This document shows positions 7,543 through 16,469 of a stretch of DNA of 40,269 nt, piece by piece. The notes beneath the pieces are model-generated. The model saw only the letters and a program-made list of their open reading frames with translations, was not told the origin of the DNA and searched no databases. The stretch is from JACKGS01 sp964448015 (GTDB taxonomy: Bacteria; Patescibacteriota; Saccharimonadia; Saccharimonadales; UBA7683): contig CAYUUV010000004.1 of the NCBI GenBank assembly GCA_964448015.1, forward strand, positions 1 to 40,269, in the 5' to 3' direction. Each line of letters starts with the position of its first letter. The stretch's first letter is position 1. Both the position numbers and the translations under genes were made by a program.

Positions 7543-8139
7543 ATGAATGTAACTATAGATGACATTAAACGATTAAAAGAACTGACTGGCGTTGGCTTAA
7601 CTGATGCCAAGGCGGCTCTAACTGAAGCTGATGGTGATTTTGACAAAGCGCTTGAAGCGATGCGTAAAAAAGGCTTAACCAAGGCGGAAAAGAAGGGTGA
7701 GCGCGAGGCTCGCCAGGGTGTAGTTGATTCATATCTTCACAGCGGCCGTATTGGCGTACTGGTTGAAGTAAACTGTGAAACCGACTTTGTAGCCCGTACC
7801 GATGATTTTAAGAATTTTGTACACGATGTGGCTATGCACATTGCAGCAGCAAGCCCTGAATATATTTCTATCGAAGATGTTCCTGCTGCGGAGCGCGAAG
7901 CAAAGACGGCTGAATTTACTGAAAAAGTTAAAAATGAAGGTAAGCCAGAGAATATGGTTTCCCAAATTGTAGAAGGTATGATTAAAAAACATTTTGCTGA
8001 AAAATGTCTGCTTGATCAGCCATTCATCAAAAATCCTGATCAAACGGTCGGTGATCTTTTGAAGGAACACATTGCAAAACTTGGCGAAAACATGGTGATT
8101 CGCCAGATGTCTCGCATTGAACTTGGCGCAATCAGCTAA
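7543..8139 (+). CDS. tsf: Elongation factor Ts
   Basis: The 198-residue protein begins MNVTIDDIKRLKELTGVGLT, the N-terminal UBA-like domain that contacts EF-Tu, followed by the core NCETDFVARTDDFKNF motif that inserts near the EF-Tu nucleotide pocket. EF-Ts releases GDP from EF-Tu. It is a short form, with one core subdomain reduced, as in many small-genome bacteria. I place the start at ATG 7543, because the SD (GAAGGAG, from 7528) is 8 bases upstream; the GTG at 7534 is too close to it. The 142 bases between rpsB and tsf are A+T-rich with repeated CAATTTTCAAT-like words. Confidence 0.96.
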   Translation: MNVTIDDIKRLKELTGVGLTDAKAALTEADGDFDKALEAMRKKGLTKAEKKGEREARQGVVDSYLHSGRIGVLVEVNCETDFVARTDDFKNFVHDVAMHIAAASPEYISIEDVPAAEREAKTAEFTEKVKNEGKPENMVSQIVEGMIKKHFAEKCLLDQPFIKNPDQTVGDLLKEHIAKLGENMVIRQMSRIELGAIS

Positions 8140-8157
8140 GTAAAAAACATACTATAC

Positions 8158-8196
8158 AAGGATCATCCCTGAATCAAGGATGATCCTTGATTTTTT
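8158..8196 (+). terminator. Rho-independent terminator after tsf
   Basis: AAGGATCATCC (8158-8168) and GGATGATCCTT (8178-8188) form an 11-bp stem followed by GATTTTTT. It closes the rpsB-tsf unit. Confidence 0.93.
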
Positions 8197-8225
8197 AGGT
8201 GTAGAGTGAAGAAGTGATGATCCTG

Positions 8226-8231
8226 TATAAT
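8226..8231 (+). promoter_or_regulatory. -10 box of frr
   Basis: A perfect TATAAT with a poor -35. It is followed by AAAAGGAG and the ATG at 8254, so frr has its own promoter downstream of the tsf terminator. Confidence 0.6.
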
Positions 8232-8253
8232 AGAGATGACAAAAGGAGAATGC

Positions 8254-8805
8254 ATGGAATTACATAGCTATAAGTTGAAGATGCAGAACGCGGTGGATCA
8301 TCTTGAAGGTGAGCTTAAAAAGGTGCGAACCGGGCGAGCACACCCTAGTATTATTGAGGGCGTTATGGTTGAAGTGTATGGCCAGCTGATGCCGCTCAAT
8401 CAAGTTTCTAATATCACTGCACCCGAACCGCAGTTACTGCAGATCACCCCGTTTGATGCCGGCAACTTGCAGGCCATTGCCGCTGCAATTAGAAATGATC
8501 AAACGATGGGGCTCAATCCCAGTGATGACGGCCGCGTCGTTCGCGTACCAATGCCGCCTTTAACTGAAGAGCTGCGCCGACAAATTGTGAAGAGTTTGGG
8601 CGATACGGTGGAAGAATCAAAAATTACCCTCAGAAACATTCGGCATGACGCCATTAAAGAAGCGAAGCGTTTGAAAGATGCCAAAGAAATATCAGATGAT
8701 GAAGTCAAGCGTATTGAAACGCAAATCACCGAAATTATTAATGAATATAATGTCAAAGTAGAGGCTGCTCAAAAGGTGAAAGAAAACGACATTATGTCGA
8801 TCTAG
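8254..8805 (+). CDS. frr: Ribosome recycling factor
   Basis: The 183-residue product matches RRF along its length: the three-helix bundle begins KMQNAVDHLEGELKKVRTGRAHP, the beta domain includes YGQLMPLNQVSNITAPEPQL, and the C-terminal helix holds RNIRHDAI. With EF-G it splits the post-termination ribosome. I choose ATG 8254 over ATG 8236, because AAAAGGAG spans 8241-8248 and the first ATG lies only a few bases after the -10 box. The usual partner pyrH is not here. Confidence 0.95.
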   Translation: MELHSYKLKMQNAVDHLEGELKKVRTGRAHPSIIEGVMVEVYGQLMPLNQVSNITAPEPQLLQITPFDAGNLQAIAAAIRNDQTMGLNPSDDGRVVRVPMPPLTEELRRQIVKSLGDTVEESKITLRNIRHDAIKEAKRLKDAKEISDDEVKRIETQITEIINEYNVKVEAAQKVKENDIMSI

Positions 8806-8865
8806 ATCTTAGCAAATAGATCTTAGAGCTTAGAAACGTATCTCAGATCTGCTAAAATGATTGCA

Positions 8866-9582
8866 ATGAATAATAAATTACAACAAACAGTTGCATCTGC
8901 CATACCAGTTCACCTGGGGCTCATACTTGATGGAAACAGGCGCTGGGCTCGTGAAAAGGGTTTGCCAACATTAGAAGGTCACCGTAAGGGTTACGAGAAT
9001 CTGAAGACAGTGGCGCAAGCGGCTTTTGACAGGGGTGTGGAGTACGTTTCTGCGTATATTTTTTCAACCGAAAACTGGAGTCGCACAAAAGAAGAAGTCG
9101 ACTACCTTATGAACTTGGCTATGACAATTGCAACCAAAGATGCCAAGAAACTGATCAAAGAAAATATTAAAATTGTTGTTCTTGGAATTGAAGAAAAAGT
9201 TCCATCAAAACTCATCAAAGCTTGGCGCGAAACAGAAGAAGCCTCAAAACACAATACTGGCGGTACGTTGGCACTATGCTTTAATTACGGTGGTCATCAA
9301 GAAATTGTGGACGCAGTTCAGTCGATGATTGCTCGTGGAATTAATGCCGACGAGGTAACACCTGAATTGGTTGCAAAAAACCTGTACCACCCAGAAATTC
9401 CACCGGTTGATTTTATGGTTCGTACAAGTGGCGAACAGCGGATTAGTAACTTTATGTTGTGGCGTATGGCCTATGCCGAAATGTACTTTGCTAGTGTGCA
9501 TTGGCCAGCTTTCAGTGTTGCAGAACTTGACCGTGCCTTGGAAGAATTTGCAGCACGCAATCGTCGCTTTGGCGGCAACTAA
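8866..9582 (+). CDS. uppS: Undecaprenyl diphosphate synthase
   Basis: The cis-prenyltransferase adds isopentenyl units to farnesyl diphosphate to make the C55 carrier lipid of peptidoglycan synthesis. The signature HLGLILDGNRRWA is at residues 16-28, with catalytic Asp22; the middle shows YIFSTENWSR and the C-terminal region VDFMVRTSGEQRISNFMLW, all typical. I choose ATG 8866 rather than 8857: a TAAAAT box at 8853-8858 overlaps the earlier ATG and leaves a 7-base gap to the later one, as in other leaderless genes here. The length, 238 residues, is normal. rseP follows, as in many bacteria where cdsA is lost. Confidence 0.95.
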   Translation: MNNKLQQTVASAIPVHLGLILDGNRRWAREKGLPTLEGHRKGYENLKTVAQAAFDRGVEYVSAYIFSTENWSRTKEEVDYLMNLAMTIATKDAKKLIKENIKIVVLGIEEKVPSKLIKAWRETEEASKHNTGGTLALCFNYGGHQEIVDAVQSMIARGINADEVTPELVAKNLYHPEIPPVDFMVRTSGEQRISNFMLWRMAYAEMYFASVHWPAFSVAELDRALEEFAARNRRFGGN

Positions 9583-9661
9583 GATCAGATAACAGATAGT
9601 AGCAAATAGATGACAAAAGCAAACACGTCTATTTGCTGAGATCTGAGATCTAACTTTCTGG

Positions 9662-9667
9662 TATACT
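9662..9667 (+). promoter_or_regulatory. Extended -10 promoter of rseP
   Basis: TGG-TATACT, with the ATG 7 bases after the hexamer. No Shine-Dalgarno is visible, so the transcript is probably leaderless. Confidence 0.65.
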
Positions 9668-9674
9668 AATAGGC

Positions 9675-10748
9675 ATGCTTATATTTTTGGGATTAGTGTT
9701 GTTTGTTTTGCTGGTGGTCGTTCATGAATGGGGTCACATGGTTGCGGCTAAAAAAGGCGGTGTGGAAGTTGAAGAATTTGGCATTGGTTTTCCACCTCGT
9801 GCCAAGTTGCTCACCAAAAAAAATGGTACAGAATATACTTTAAACTGGTTGCCACTGGGCGGGTTTGTTAAATTGAAAGGCGAGCATGACGCTGCAACCG
9901 AAAAAGGAACATTTGGGGCAGCAAGTTTTGGAAGAAAAACCTTTATTATTGCGGCGGGTGTACTTATGAACTGGGTGGCCGCGGCGGCAATCTTCACTAT
10001 TATTTCGCTGATTGGTATGCCGCAACTGGTGCCGAATCAATTTAGTGTCAAGCGTGATGCAACCATTATTAAAGAAGAAGTCTTGGCGGGTTTTGTTGAA
10101 GACGGATCGCCTGCAAGTCACATGGGTGTTCGCAAAGGTGATATCATCACGCACATCAATGGTGAAGTGGTGAATACGGCGGATGAGCTTCGTGCCATGA
10201 CTCAGCGTTTTGCGGGGAAAGAAGTTGAGGTTGGCTATCAGCAAGACGGTCAGCAAAAAACCGCAACAACGACGTTGCGAGACGATGCCCAGAAGGGTAA
10301 TTTTGGTGTGGCACCAGCTGAAAATCGGCTGATTCGATCAACATGGTCGGCGCCGCTGGTTGGTGTTGGTACGACGGCTCAATTTACAGTCGAGACGCTC
10401 AAAGGACTAGGTGGTGCGGTGGCAAATGTCTTCACCGGCAACGCCTCGAAGGCAAGCGAGAGTGTGACGGGTCCCGTTGGTATCGTGGTAGTTTTGAAGG
10501 ATCTTTCGAAACAGGGATTGGTATTTGTCTTATTCTTGATTGGTATTATCTCAGTTAGCCTTGCGGTCATGAATGTTCTACCGATTCCGGCACTGGACGG
10601 CGGGCGCCTTTTTGTGATGGCACTGTTTAGACTCTTAAAAAAGCCGCTCACCAAAGAGCTAGAAGAAAAAATTCACGGGACTGGCATGTTAGTACTACTA
10701 CTGCTTGCAGCACTGATTACCGTGGTTGATATCAAACGATTCTTTTAA
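9675..10748 (+). CDS. rseP: Site-2 intramembrane metalloprotease (RseP/M50)
   Basis: The 357-residue membrane protein carries the zinc motif HEWGH at residues 17-21 within the first transmembrane helix, a second membrane segment after LKGEH (about 90-120), a PDZ domain (about 130-210: GSPASHMGVRKGDIITHING), and the third metal ligand Asp308 in NVLPIPALDGGR. Such proteases cleave transmembrane anchors of regulators and leftover signal peptides. A single PDZ is present rather than the two of E. coli RseP. A CPBP protease gene starts 2 bases after its stop, suggesting an envelope-proteolysis operon. Confidence 0.94.
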   Translation: MLIFLGLVLFVLLVVVHEWGHMVAAKKGGVEVEEFGIGFPPRAKLLTKKNGTEYTLNWLPLGGFVKLKGEHDAATEKGTFGAASFGRKTFIIAAGVLMNWVAAAAIFTIISLIGMPQLVPNQFSVKRDATIIKEEVLAGFVEDGSPASHMGVRKGDIITHINGEVVNTADELRAMTQRFAGKEVEVGYQQDGQQKTATTTLRDDAQKGNFGVAPAENRLIRSTWSAPLVGVGTTAQFTVETLKGLGGAVANVFTGNASKASESVTGPVGIVVVLKDLSKQGLVFVLFLIGIISVSLAVMNVLPIPALDGGRLFVMALFRLLKKPLTKELEEKIHGTGMLVLLLLAALITVVDIKRFF

Positions 10749-10750
10749 TT

Positions 10751-11467
10751 ATGGAAACTGATGTAGAAAATAGCCGGGAACCTCGCCGGCATCGAATCTG
10801 GAAGAACCCTATTGTTGTACTACTTGGTTCCACCGTGCTGTTTATTGGCGTCCAGATGCTTGGCGCAATTTTATTTTTGCCGCTGACTCAAAATACGAGC
10901 AATACCAATATACAACTGTTGATTATGAGTGGCGGTAACCTGCTGGTGCTAGGTGTCGGGCTGGTGATATTCAAGCGCATAGTACATGCCGGATGGCGCG
11001 CATTTGGGTTGAGTTGGCCGTCTTGGCGGGCGGTTGCAGAAGTGGTGCCCGCACTACTACTGTATTTTACCAGCTCGCTGGTGGTAACATTGTTAGCCAC
11101 ACAATTTATACCCGGCTTTGATGCCGAGCAGGTGCAGGATATTGGGTTTGGCCAATTACATACGCCCCTAGAATTGATTGCCGCATTTCTGACCCTGGTT
11201 GTGCTGGTACCGATTTTCGAGGAAGTGCTGTTTCGAGGAGTGCTGTTTAAAGGCCTGCGTCATCGTGTACCATTCTGGCTGAGTGCAGTGGTCACAAGTC
11301 TTATTTTTGCCACTGCTCATGGTCAACTCAACGTAGCCGTTGATACATTTGCTCTCAGTTTGCTCCTTTGTTTTTTGGTGGAGCGACATGACTCAATTGT
11401 GCCATCAATCATGCTGCATGCCTTAAAAAACAGTCTAGCATTCAGTTTATTATTTGTTTTTAAGTAA
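10751..11467 (+). CDS. CPBP family intramembrane protease
   Basis: The 238-residue protein has several hydrophobic helices and the CPBP (Abi/Rce1-like) motifs: Glu157-Glu158 in EEVLFRG, then a His in FATAHGQLNVA, and a third polar motif MLHALKNSLAF near the end. These are the predicted metal-binding glutamates and histidines of this glutamate-dependent intramembrane protease family. Substrates are unknown; bacterial members include bacteriocin self-immunity and maturation proteins. Its start follows the rseP stop after 2 bases, so the two are co-transcribed. Confidence 0.9.
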   Translation: METDVENSREPRRHRIWKNPIVVLLGSTVLFIGVQMLGAILFLPLTQNTSNTNIQLLIMSGGNLLVLGVGLVIFKRIVHAGWRAFGLSWPSWRAVAEVVPALLLYFTSSLVVTLLATQFIPGFDAEQVQDIGFGQLHTPLELIAAFLTLVVLVPIFEEVLFRGVLFKGLRHRVPFWLSAVVTSLIFATAHGQLNVAVDTFALSLLLCFLVERHDSIVPSIMLHALKNSLAFSLLFVFK

Positions 11468-11533
11468 TACATCCGTGCTACCTGCAAACAAACGAAAAAT
11501 CTAGTACAATACCAGTAACGAAAGAGAGAAATA

Positions 11534-12952
11534 ATGGCAAAAAACTTACTTCCTAATAAACAAGAACAGCCTGCTGAATGGTATACACGTGTTATGCAAC
11601 TTGCTGACTTGGCTGACTATGGTCCTGTGAAGGGCACTATGATTATTAAGCCATATGGGTATGCGCTTTGGGAGGGCGTCCAGAAGGCGATGGATCCTGT
11701 GATTAAACAAAAAGGGGTGGGCAATGCCTACTTCCCGCTTTTTATTCCCATGTCGTATCTTGAGAAAGAAAAGAATCACGTTGAAGGTTTCGCGCCTGAA
11801 CTGGCAGTGGTCACGCATGCCGGCGGTGAAAAATTAGAAGAGTCGTTAGCTGTTCGCCCGACATCTGAAACCATAATGTACGAATCGTATTCTAAGTGGA
11901 TTCAAAGTTGGCGAGATCTTCCGATACAAATGAATCAGTGGAATAACGTCGTGCGCTGGGAAAAGCGAACTTTGCCATTCTTACGAACAAGCGAGTTTTT
12001 GTGGCAAGAAGGTCATACGGCGCATGCGACGCATGAAGAAGCAGTGGAAACACAGCAATGGGCGATGGACATGTATGCGGATGTATATCGGGAGTATTTT
12101 GCACTTGATGGGTACGTGGGTAGCAAGTCGCGAAGCGAGCGGTTTGCGGGGGCCGACGACACCTTGACGTTTGAAATTCTGATGCCAAGTGGTAAGGCAC
12201 TGCAAAGCTGTACCTCACATGATCTCGGGCAAAATTTTGCGAAAACGTTCGACATTACCTATCAAGCACCAGATGGTTCGGATCAATTTGTGTGGCAGAC
12301 TAGTTGGGGGCTTTCAACGCGATCGATTGGCGGGCTGATTATGGCTCATGGTGACAACAACGGCCTGGTTCTACCGCCGAAGCTCGCGCCAACGCAAGTT
12401 GTGATCGTACCTGTTCAAACAGACGAACCATTACTTGACTATGCCGCGAAGCTGAAGACACAGCTGGAAGAGCTGCATATTCGCACAATCGTTGATGATC
12501 GTGATGATGAGCGTTTTGGTTTCAAGCTCAATAAGTGGGAGGTCAAAGGTGTGCCAGTCATCTTTAAGATAGGTGGTTCTGAGCTCGAATCAGCATCCGT
12601 AACAGCAAAACGTCGTGACACCGGGGAAGAGGCGACATTTGCACTTGAAGAGGTGGGTGCCAAAACTGCCGAGCTACTTGAAACAATACAAACCGATTTG
12701 CTACAGAAATCACGGCAGATTAGAGACGAGAATACTCGTGAAGCAAGCAACTATGAAAATCTGAAGGAAATCCTCAAAACCCACAAAGGGTTTGTAAAAG
12801 TGTATTGGAATGACGATCCGGCAATTGAGGCCAAAATTAAGGAAGAGACCAAGGCGGTCAGCCGTTGTAAAATTGCCGAAAATCAAGAAGGGGTAGATTT
12901 TTATACGGGTCAACCAGCTTCTGATGTATGGTTATTTGCGCAGAGTTACTAA
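11534..12952 (+). CDS. proS: Prolyl-tRNA synthetase, archaeal/eukaryal type
   Basis: The 472-residue enzyme charges tRNA-Pro. It lacks the editing insertion of the long bacterial ProRS and looks instead like the archaeal/eukaryal form: opening with EWYTRVMQLADLADYGPVKG, the RPTSE motif at 108-112, class II motif 2 FLRTSEFLWQEGHTAH (149-164), an anticodon-binding domain with VVIVPVQTDEP, and a C-terminal domain that ends in Tyr (QSY), a feature of this type. An SD-like GAAAGAGAG precedes the ATG and TACAAT lies upstream. Several CPR lineages use this type. Confidence 0.95.
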   Translation: MAKNLLPNKQEQPAEWYTRVMQLADLADYGPVKGTMIIKPYGYALWEGVQKAMDPVIKQKGVGNAYFPLFIPMSYLEKEKNHVEGFAPELAVVTHAGGEKLEESLAVRPTSETIMYESYSKWIQSWRDLPIQMNQWNNVVRWEKRTLPFLRTSEFLWQEGHTAHATHEEAVETQQWAMDMYADVYREYFALDGYVGSKSRSERFAGADDTLTFEILMPSGKALQSCTSHDLGQNFAKTFDITYQAPDGSDQFVWQTSWGLSTRSIGGLIMAHGDNNGLVLPPKLAPTQVVIVPVQTDEPLLDYAAKLKTQLEELHIRTIVDDRDDERFGFKLNKWEVKGVPVIFKIGGSELESASVTAKRRDTGEEATFALEEVGAKTAELLETIQTDLLQKSRQIRDENTREASNYENLKEILKTHKGFVKVYWNDDPAIEAKIKEETKAVSRCKIAENQEGVDFYTGQPASDVWLFAQSY

Positions 12953-13176
12953 CTATCGCTGGGCGCTACCAGTGGGGCTTATACACTACATATAGCGTAG
13001 GTACTTGAAAAAATACGCAAAATATAGCAAAATTTTCGTTTACAAAAAAATAGCTGCATGCTACAATCTGGTGACGGTTTGAGAAACCTTCACACAATAC
13101 GTCATCAGGCGTGTTTGTTTTTTATAATAACTAACTATTTAACCAAGCTTGGTTACTCCAAAAAAGGAGCGTAATC
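12953..13176 (+). promoter_or_regulatory. greA promoter and leader
   Basis: TTTACA (13039-13044), 17-base spacer, TACAAT (13062-13067). A leader of about 105 bases follows; it contains a self-complementary CCAAGCTTGG and ends with a strong SD (AAAAAAGGAG). The first 80 bases after proS hold nothing I can identify. Confidence 0.75.
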
Positions 13177-13632
13177 ATGAAAAAAGAATTTCAACTTACA
13201 AAAGACGGTGTTGCCGAATTACAGGCCGAACTAGCCGAACTCAAAGAAAAGCTGATTACTGTTATCGATGCTATCAAGACTGCTCGCGATCAAGGTGATT
13301 TAAGCGAAAACGCTGAATATCACGCTGCTAAAGAAGAGCAAGAGCGCGTTGATGGCCGTATTTCAGAAATAGAACATATCTTGGCCAATACCGAAGTAGT
13401 TTCACGAGCTTCAAATAGCAAAGTAGGAATCGGGAATACGGTGACACTGAGGAACGGTAAAAAAGATGTCACCTACCACATTGTTGATTCGGTTGAAGCT
13501 GATCCGCTGGAGGCTAAAATTTCTGATGAATCACCAATCGGTAAGGCATTACTTGGCAAAAAGCTGGGTGAGACAGTTGAAATCGAGCTACCGGCTGGCA
13601 AAAAGACTTACGAAATTAAAGAAATCAGTTAA
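13177..13632 (+). CDS. greA: Transcription elongation factor GreA
   Basis: The 151-residue product has the N-terminal antiparallel coiled coil that enters the RNA polymerase secondary channel, with the acidic tip in ARDQGDLSENAEYHAAKEEQ; Asp and Glu there help the polymerase cleave backtracked RNA. The C-terminal FKBP-like domain follows (VGIGNTVTLRNGKKDVTYHIV, SPIGKALLGKKLGETVEI). The length is close to E. coli GreA (158). It has its own promoter and terminator, so is monocistronic. Confidence 0.96.
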   Translation: MKKEFQLTKDGVAELQAELAELKEKLITVIDAIKTARDQGDLSENAEYHAAKEEQERVDGRISEIEHILANTEVVSRASNSKVGIGNTVTLRNGKKDVTYHIVDSVEADPLEAKISDESPIGKALLGKKLGETVEIELPAGKKTYEIKEIS

Positions 13633-13652
13633 GCAACCAAAACTATTATTCA

Positions 13653-13683
13653 CTGGGGCTCCTGCAAGGGCTCCAGTTTTTTT
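13653..13683 (+). terminator. Rho-independent terminator after greA
   Basis: CTGGGGC (13653-13659) pairs with GCTCCAG (13670-13676), with one G-U pair, followed by seven T. It lies between convergent genes. Confidence 0.9.
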
Positions 13684-13707
13684 ATCAGATTGTGAGGACT
13701 CTTTTCA

Positions 13708-14274
13708 TCAATCATTCTGAATCAGGGGCAACATCAGCGCGGCTATGATAAAAAGCACAATACTATAAAAAGCAACCTCGCCATACAGCTGTACTCTCAG
13801 GCCCTCGCCATAATATATATGGAAGTAGCGGACTGCGGCGGTCGTGTAGGCGGCTACCGATAAACCAGCTGTTGCCAAAAGGGTTGCTCGACTTTTTAGT
13901 TGGGCCGCAACCAGCAGTGGAATCACCAAAAGCATCACGGCCTTACTGGCCATGCCGCGATCGGTATAGATATTCAAGGCGGCGAAGGTGATATCCGCGA
14001 CAATCAGAATATAGGCGATGTTCGTCATTGACTGGCGTGTGTGCGTGTACTTTTTCAGGCTAAACCATATCAGACAGCAAGTGACAGCCAAGATACCACC
14101 ATATGTCCAGCGTTGCGTGATAATCTGGTGCGTAAAAAGGTTCCAGGAATCAAAGGCTATAATTGCAAGCGCGTAAGTAATAATAAGCACAAAGTGCCAA
14201 CGTGTTGCATGGAGCAGTCTTTTCCGTAGCACCAGCGTTGTTTCAGTCGTGTTTTTTTGTTTTGTTTTTGTCAT
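13708..14274 (-). CDS. Polytopic membrane protein of unknown function
   Basis: The 188-residue protein has a basic cytoplasmic N-terminus (KKTKQKN-type, RKRLLHATRWH) and about six hydrophobic helices, ending in a short tail. There is no catalytic motif. Its plan resembles the membrane sensor part of some histidine kinases (MASE-like) without a kinase domain, but this is only a resemblance in topology. It converges on greA and shares the region of its terminator. Confidence 0.65.
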   Translation of the reverse strand: MTKTKQKNTTETTLVLRKRLLHATRWHFVLIITYALAIIAFDSWNLFTHQIITQRWTYGGILAVTCCLIWFSLKKYTHTRQSMTNIAYILIVADITFAALNIYTDRGMASKAVMLLVIPLLVAAQLKSRATLLATAGLSVAAYTTAAVRYFHIYYGEGLRVQLYGEVAFYSIVLFIIAALMLPLIQND

Positions 14275-14397
14275 ACATAAATCATACCATAACCAATTTG
14301 AAGCTGGCAGTGCAAAAAATTGCTAGATTATATTAATTATGGTACCATAAGTTTATATGAACATTGCTGCACAGTCTGATATAAAGACAAAGCTTCG

Positions 14398-14468
14398 GTC
14401 GTAGCGCCTGAAGTTCGCTTCATTATCAAAAAACTCCCTGGCGCTACGACATACAAGCCGGGGAGTTT
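14398..14468 (+). promoter_or_regulatory. Predicted H-type pseudoknot upstream of a small gene
   Basis: Stem 1: GTCGTAGCGCC (14398-14408) with GGCGCTACGAC (14440-14450), 11 perfect pairs. Stem 2: AAACTCCC (14431-14438) with GGGAGTTT (14461-14468), 8 perfect pairs. The 5' arm of stem 2 is in the loop of stem 1 and its 3' arm lies just downstream, the geometry of an H-type pseudoknot with one base between stems. It ends about 20 bases before the start at 14490. The two stems could instead be alternatives. Confidence 0.55.
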
Positions 14469-14489
14469 GTAATTCGAAAGACAGAAGTG

Positions 14490-14942
14490 ATGACAGAATT
14501 TTTTACCGTAAATGATCCAATTAATTATGAAGAGCATGCATATTATGCCGTCGGCACGGGTTGGCGGGCGATGCCAGAGGTGCCGCATGCACTACGGCTG
14601 GAGTGGGCGATCGGTACAGCACTCGAATGGGCGGTGGCTGCGGACGCGGCAATCATACAACAACAGACAAAACTGCTCGAAGAAGGCGGCCTGCTGCGTC
14701 TGGGTGAATCAGTCTTACTGCCAACCACGCTGACCCAAGCAGATGCCGTGCAGGGTGACATCAATAGGCGGCTACAATTATTTGCAGATACCACGTACCA
14801 CCACGTAACGGCGCACTTTCAGCAGCCCGTAACGACCGGCTGGCACATAGTGCCGCATTTTGAGGACGGCAATGATATGCAGCAAACATACAAAATCAGC
14901 CTCTTTATTCATCAGGATTTTACTCAAACAGTGGTAGAATAG
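14490..14942 (+). CDS. Unknown protein upstream of lysS, 150 aa
   Basis: The product is soluble and begins MTEFFTVNDPINYEEHAYY; I take the ATG at 14490, although an overlapping GTG at 14487 is possible. It contains a helical middle (ALRLEWAIGTALEWAVAADAAI) and a C-terminal GWHIVPHFEDGNDMQQTYKISLFI-type beta segment. I do not recognise it. The gene is preceded by a predicted pseudoknot and ends 6 bases before the lysS start, and the lysS -10 box lies inside its last codons. Confidence 0.6.
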   Translation: MTEFFTVNDPINYEEHAYYAVGTGWRAMPEVPHALRLEWAIGTALEWAVAADAAIIQQQTKLLEEGGLLRLGESVLLPTTLTQADAVQGDINRRLQLFADTTYHHVTAHFQQPVTTGWHIVPHFEDGNDMQQTYKISLFIHQDFTQTVVE

Positions 14943-14948
14943 GTGCAT

Positions 14949-16469
14949 ATGGCGAACTTAAAAGAACTACGTGACGAACGACTAAGAAAATTGAATGAGC
15001 TCAAAGCACTAGGTATCAACGCATATCCGGCAAGTAGCAGCCGAACACATAGGGTGGGTGATATAGTGGCAGATTTTGAAAAATTTGAAGGCCAGCAGGC
15101 AACCATTGCCGGCCGAATAATCGGTATTAGAAAGTTTGGTAAGCTTGCCTTTATTGTTTTAAAGGATGCCTCGGGTAGGATTCAGTTATTTCTCAAAGCA
15201 GGCGAGGTCGCTGCAACCGAAGCTGCAAATAGCCAGATTGGTTTAGAGCACTTAAATCTACTTGATACGGGTGACTTTCTTGAAGCCACGGGCGAAATTA
15301 TCAAGAGTAAAACGGGTGAAATCTCAATCGCAGTTACCTCAATGCGCTTGCTGACAAAATCACTGCGCCCCATGCCAACCGAGCAGGATGGTTTCACGAA
15401 TAAAGAAGAGCGTATGCGTCGTCGCTACGTTGATATGAATGTTAATGAAGATGTTCGTGAACGCTTTGTGCGTCGTAGTAAATTTTGGCAGGCGACGCGC
15501 AACTTCTTACTAGAAAATGAATTTATTGAAATCAACAATGTGATTCTTGAAACAACCGCTGGCGGTGCTGATGCTAATCCGTTTATCACCCATATGAATG
15601 CTCTTGACCAAGATTTTTATCTTAGAATCTCGCACGAACTACCACTCAAAAGGTTACTTGTTGCAGGCTTTGAAAAAGTCTTTGATATCGGGGCTCGTTT
15701 CAGAAACGAAAACTACACTGAAGAACATCTACCTGAGCACAATGCAATGGAATGGTACTGGGCGTACGCCGACTGGCAGCAGGGTATGGAATTTACGGAA
15801 CGAATGATCCGGTATGTCTGCGACCAAACTTGGGGAACTCGAACGTTTACCCTCAACAATGGGCAACAGGTAGACTTTGGTGAAGACGGCACCCATTTTC
15901 CTACCATGAGTTTTGTTGCGGTGTTGCAAGAACAGTACAATATCGATGTCTTTGAATCTTCCATAGAAGAAATTCAGGCGAAACTACGAGACAATAATCT
16001 TGAAGTTGAGAAGGTAGACAATCGTATTCGAAGTCTTGATAAATTGTGGAAGAAATATCGAAAAACCATTGCTGGCCCTGTGTTTCTGATAGACATTCCG
16101 GTATTCATGCAGCCACTCGCAAAGGTTAGCCACAATGATGCGCGCTTGACCGAGCAGTTTAATCTTGTATTTGGCGGCTCTGAAATGTGTAAGGCATTTT
16201 CTGAGCTGAACGATCCTATTGATCAGCTTGCACGATTTGATGATCAGCAAAAGCTGCGTGACGCGGGAGACGATGAAGCCCAGATGCTCGACATTGATTT
16301 TGTCGAAGCGCTGGAATACGGTATGCCGCCAGCCTGCGGCCTGGGTTACAGCGAACGAATTTTCTGGAGCCTTGAAGGTGTCACCGCCCGCGAGGGTGTT
16401 CCATTCCCGCAACTCCGCGCAGAAGTAGACGAAGTAACCAGGGGCATCTACCCAGAACTAAGTATCTAA
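14949..16469 (+). CDS. lysS: Lysyl-tRNA synthetase, class II
   Basis: The 506-residue enzyme attaches lysine to tRNA-Lys. Visible parts are an N-terminal helix, an OB-fold anticodon-binding domain (about 50-140, IAGRIIGIRKFGKLAFIVLKD), and the class II catalytic core with motif 2 ARFRNENYTEEHLPEHN (FRNE at 251-254). Motif 3 is unusual: GLGYSERIF where most LysRS have GxGxDR. I start at ATG 14949, 8 bases after a TAGAAT box, rather than at GTG 14943. Its stop overlaps the start of the EamA gene. Confidence 0.94.
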   Translation: MANLKELRDERLRKLNELKALGINAYPASSSRTHRVGDIVADFEKFEGQQATIAGRIIGIRKFGKLAFIVLKDASGRIQLFLKAGEVAATEAANSQIGLEHLNLLDTGDFLEATGEIIKSKTGEISIAVTSMRLLTKSLRPMPTEQDGFTNKEERMRRRYVDMNVNEDVRERFVRRSKFWQATRNFLLENEFIEINNVILETTAGGADANPFITHMNALDQDFYLRISHELPLKRLLVAGFEKVFDIGARFRNENYTEEHLPEHNAMEWYWAYADWQQGMEFTERMIRYVCDQTWGTRTFTLNNGQQVDFGEDGTHFPTMSFVAVLQEQYNIDVFESSIEEIQAKLRDNNLEVEKVDNRIRSLDKLWKKYRKTIAGPVFLIDIPVFMQPLAKVSHNDARLTEQFNLVFGGSEMCKAFSELNDPIDQLARFDDQQKLRDAGDDEAQMLDIDFVEALEYGMPPACGLGYSERIFWSLEGVTAREGVPFPQLRAEVDEVTRGIYPELSI

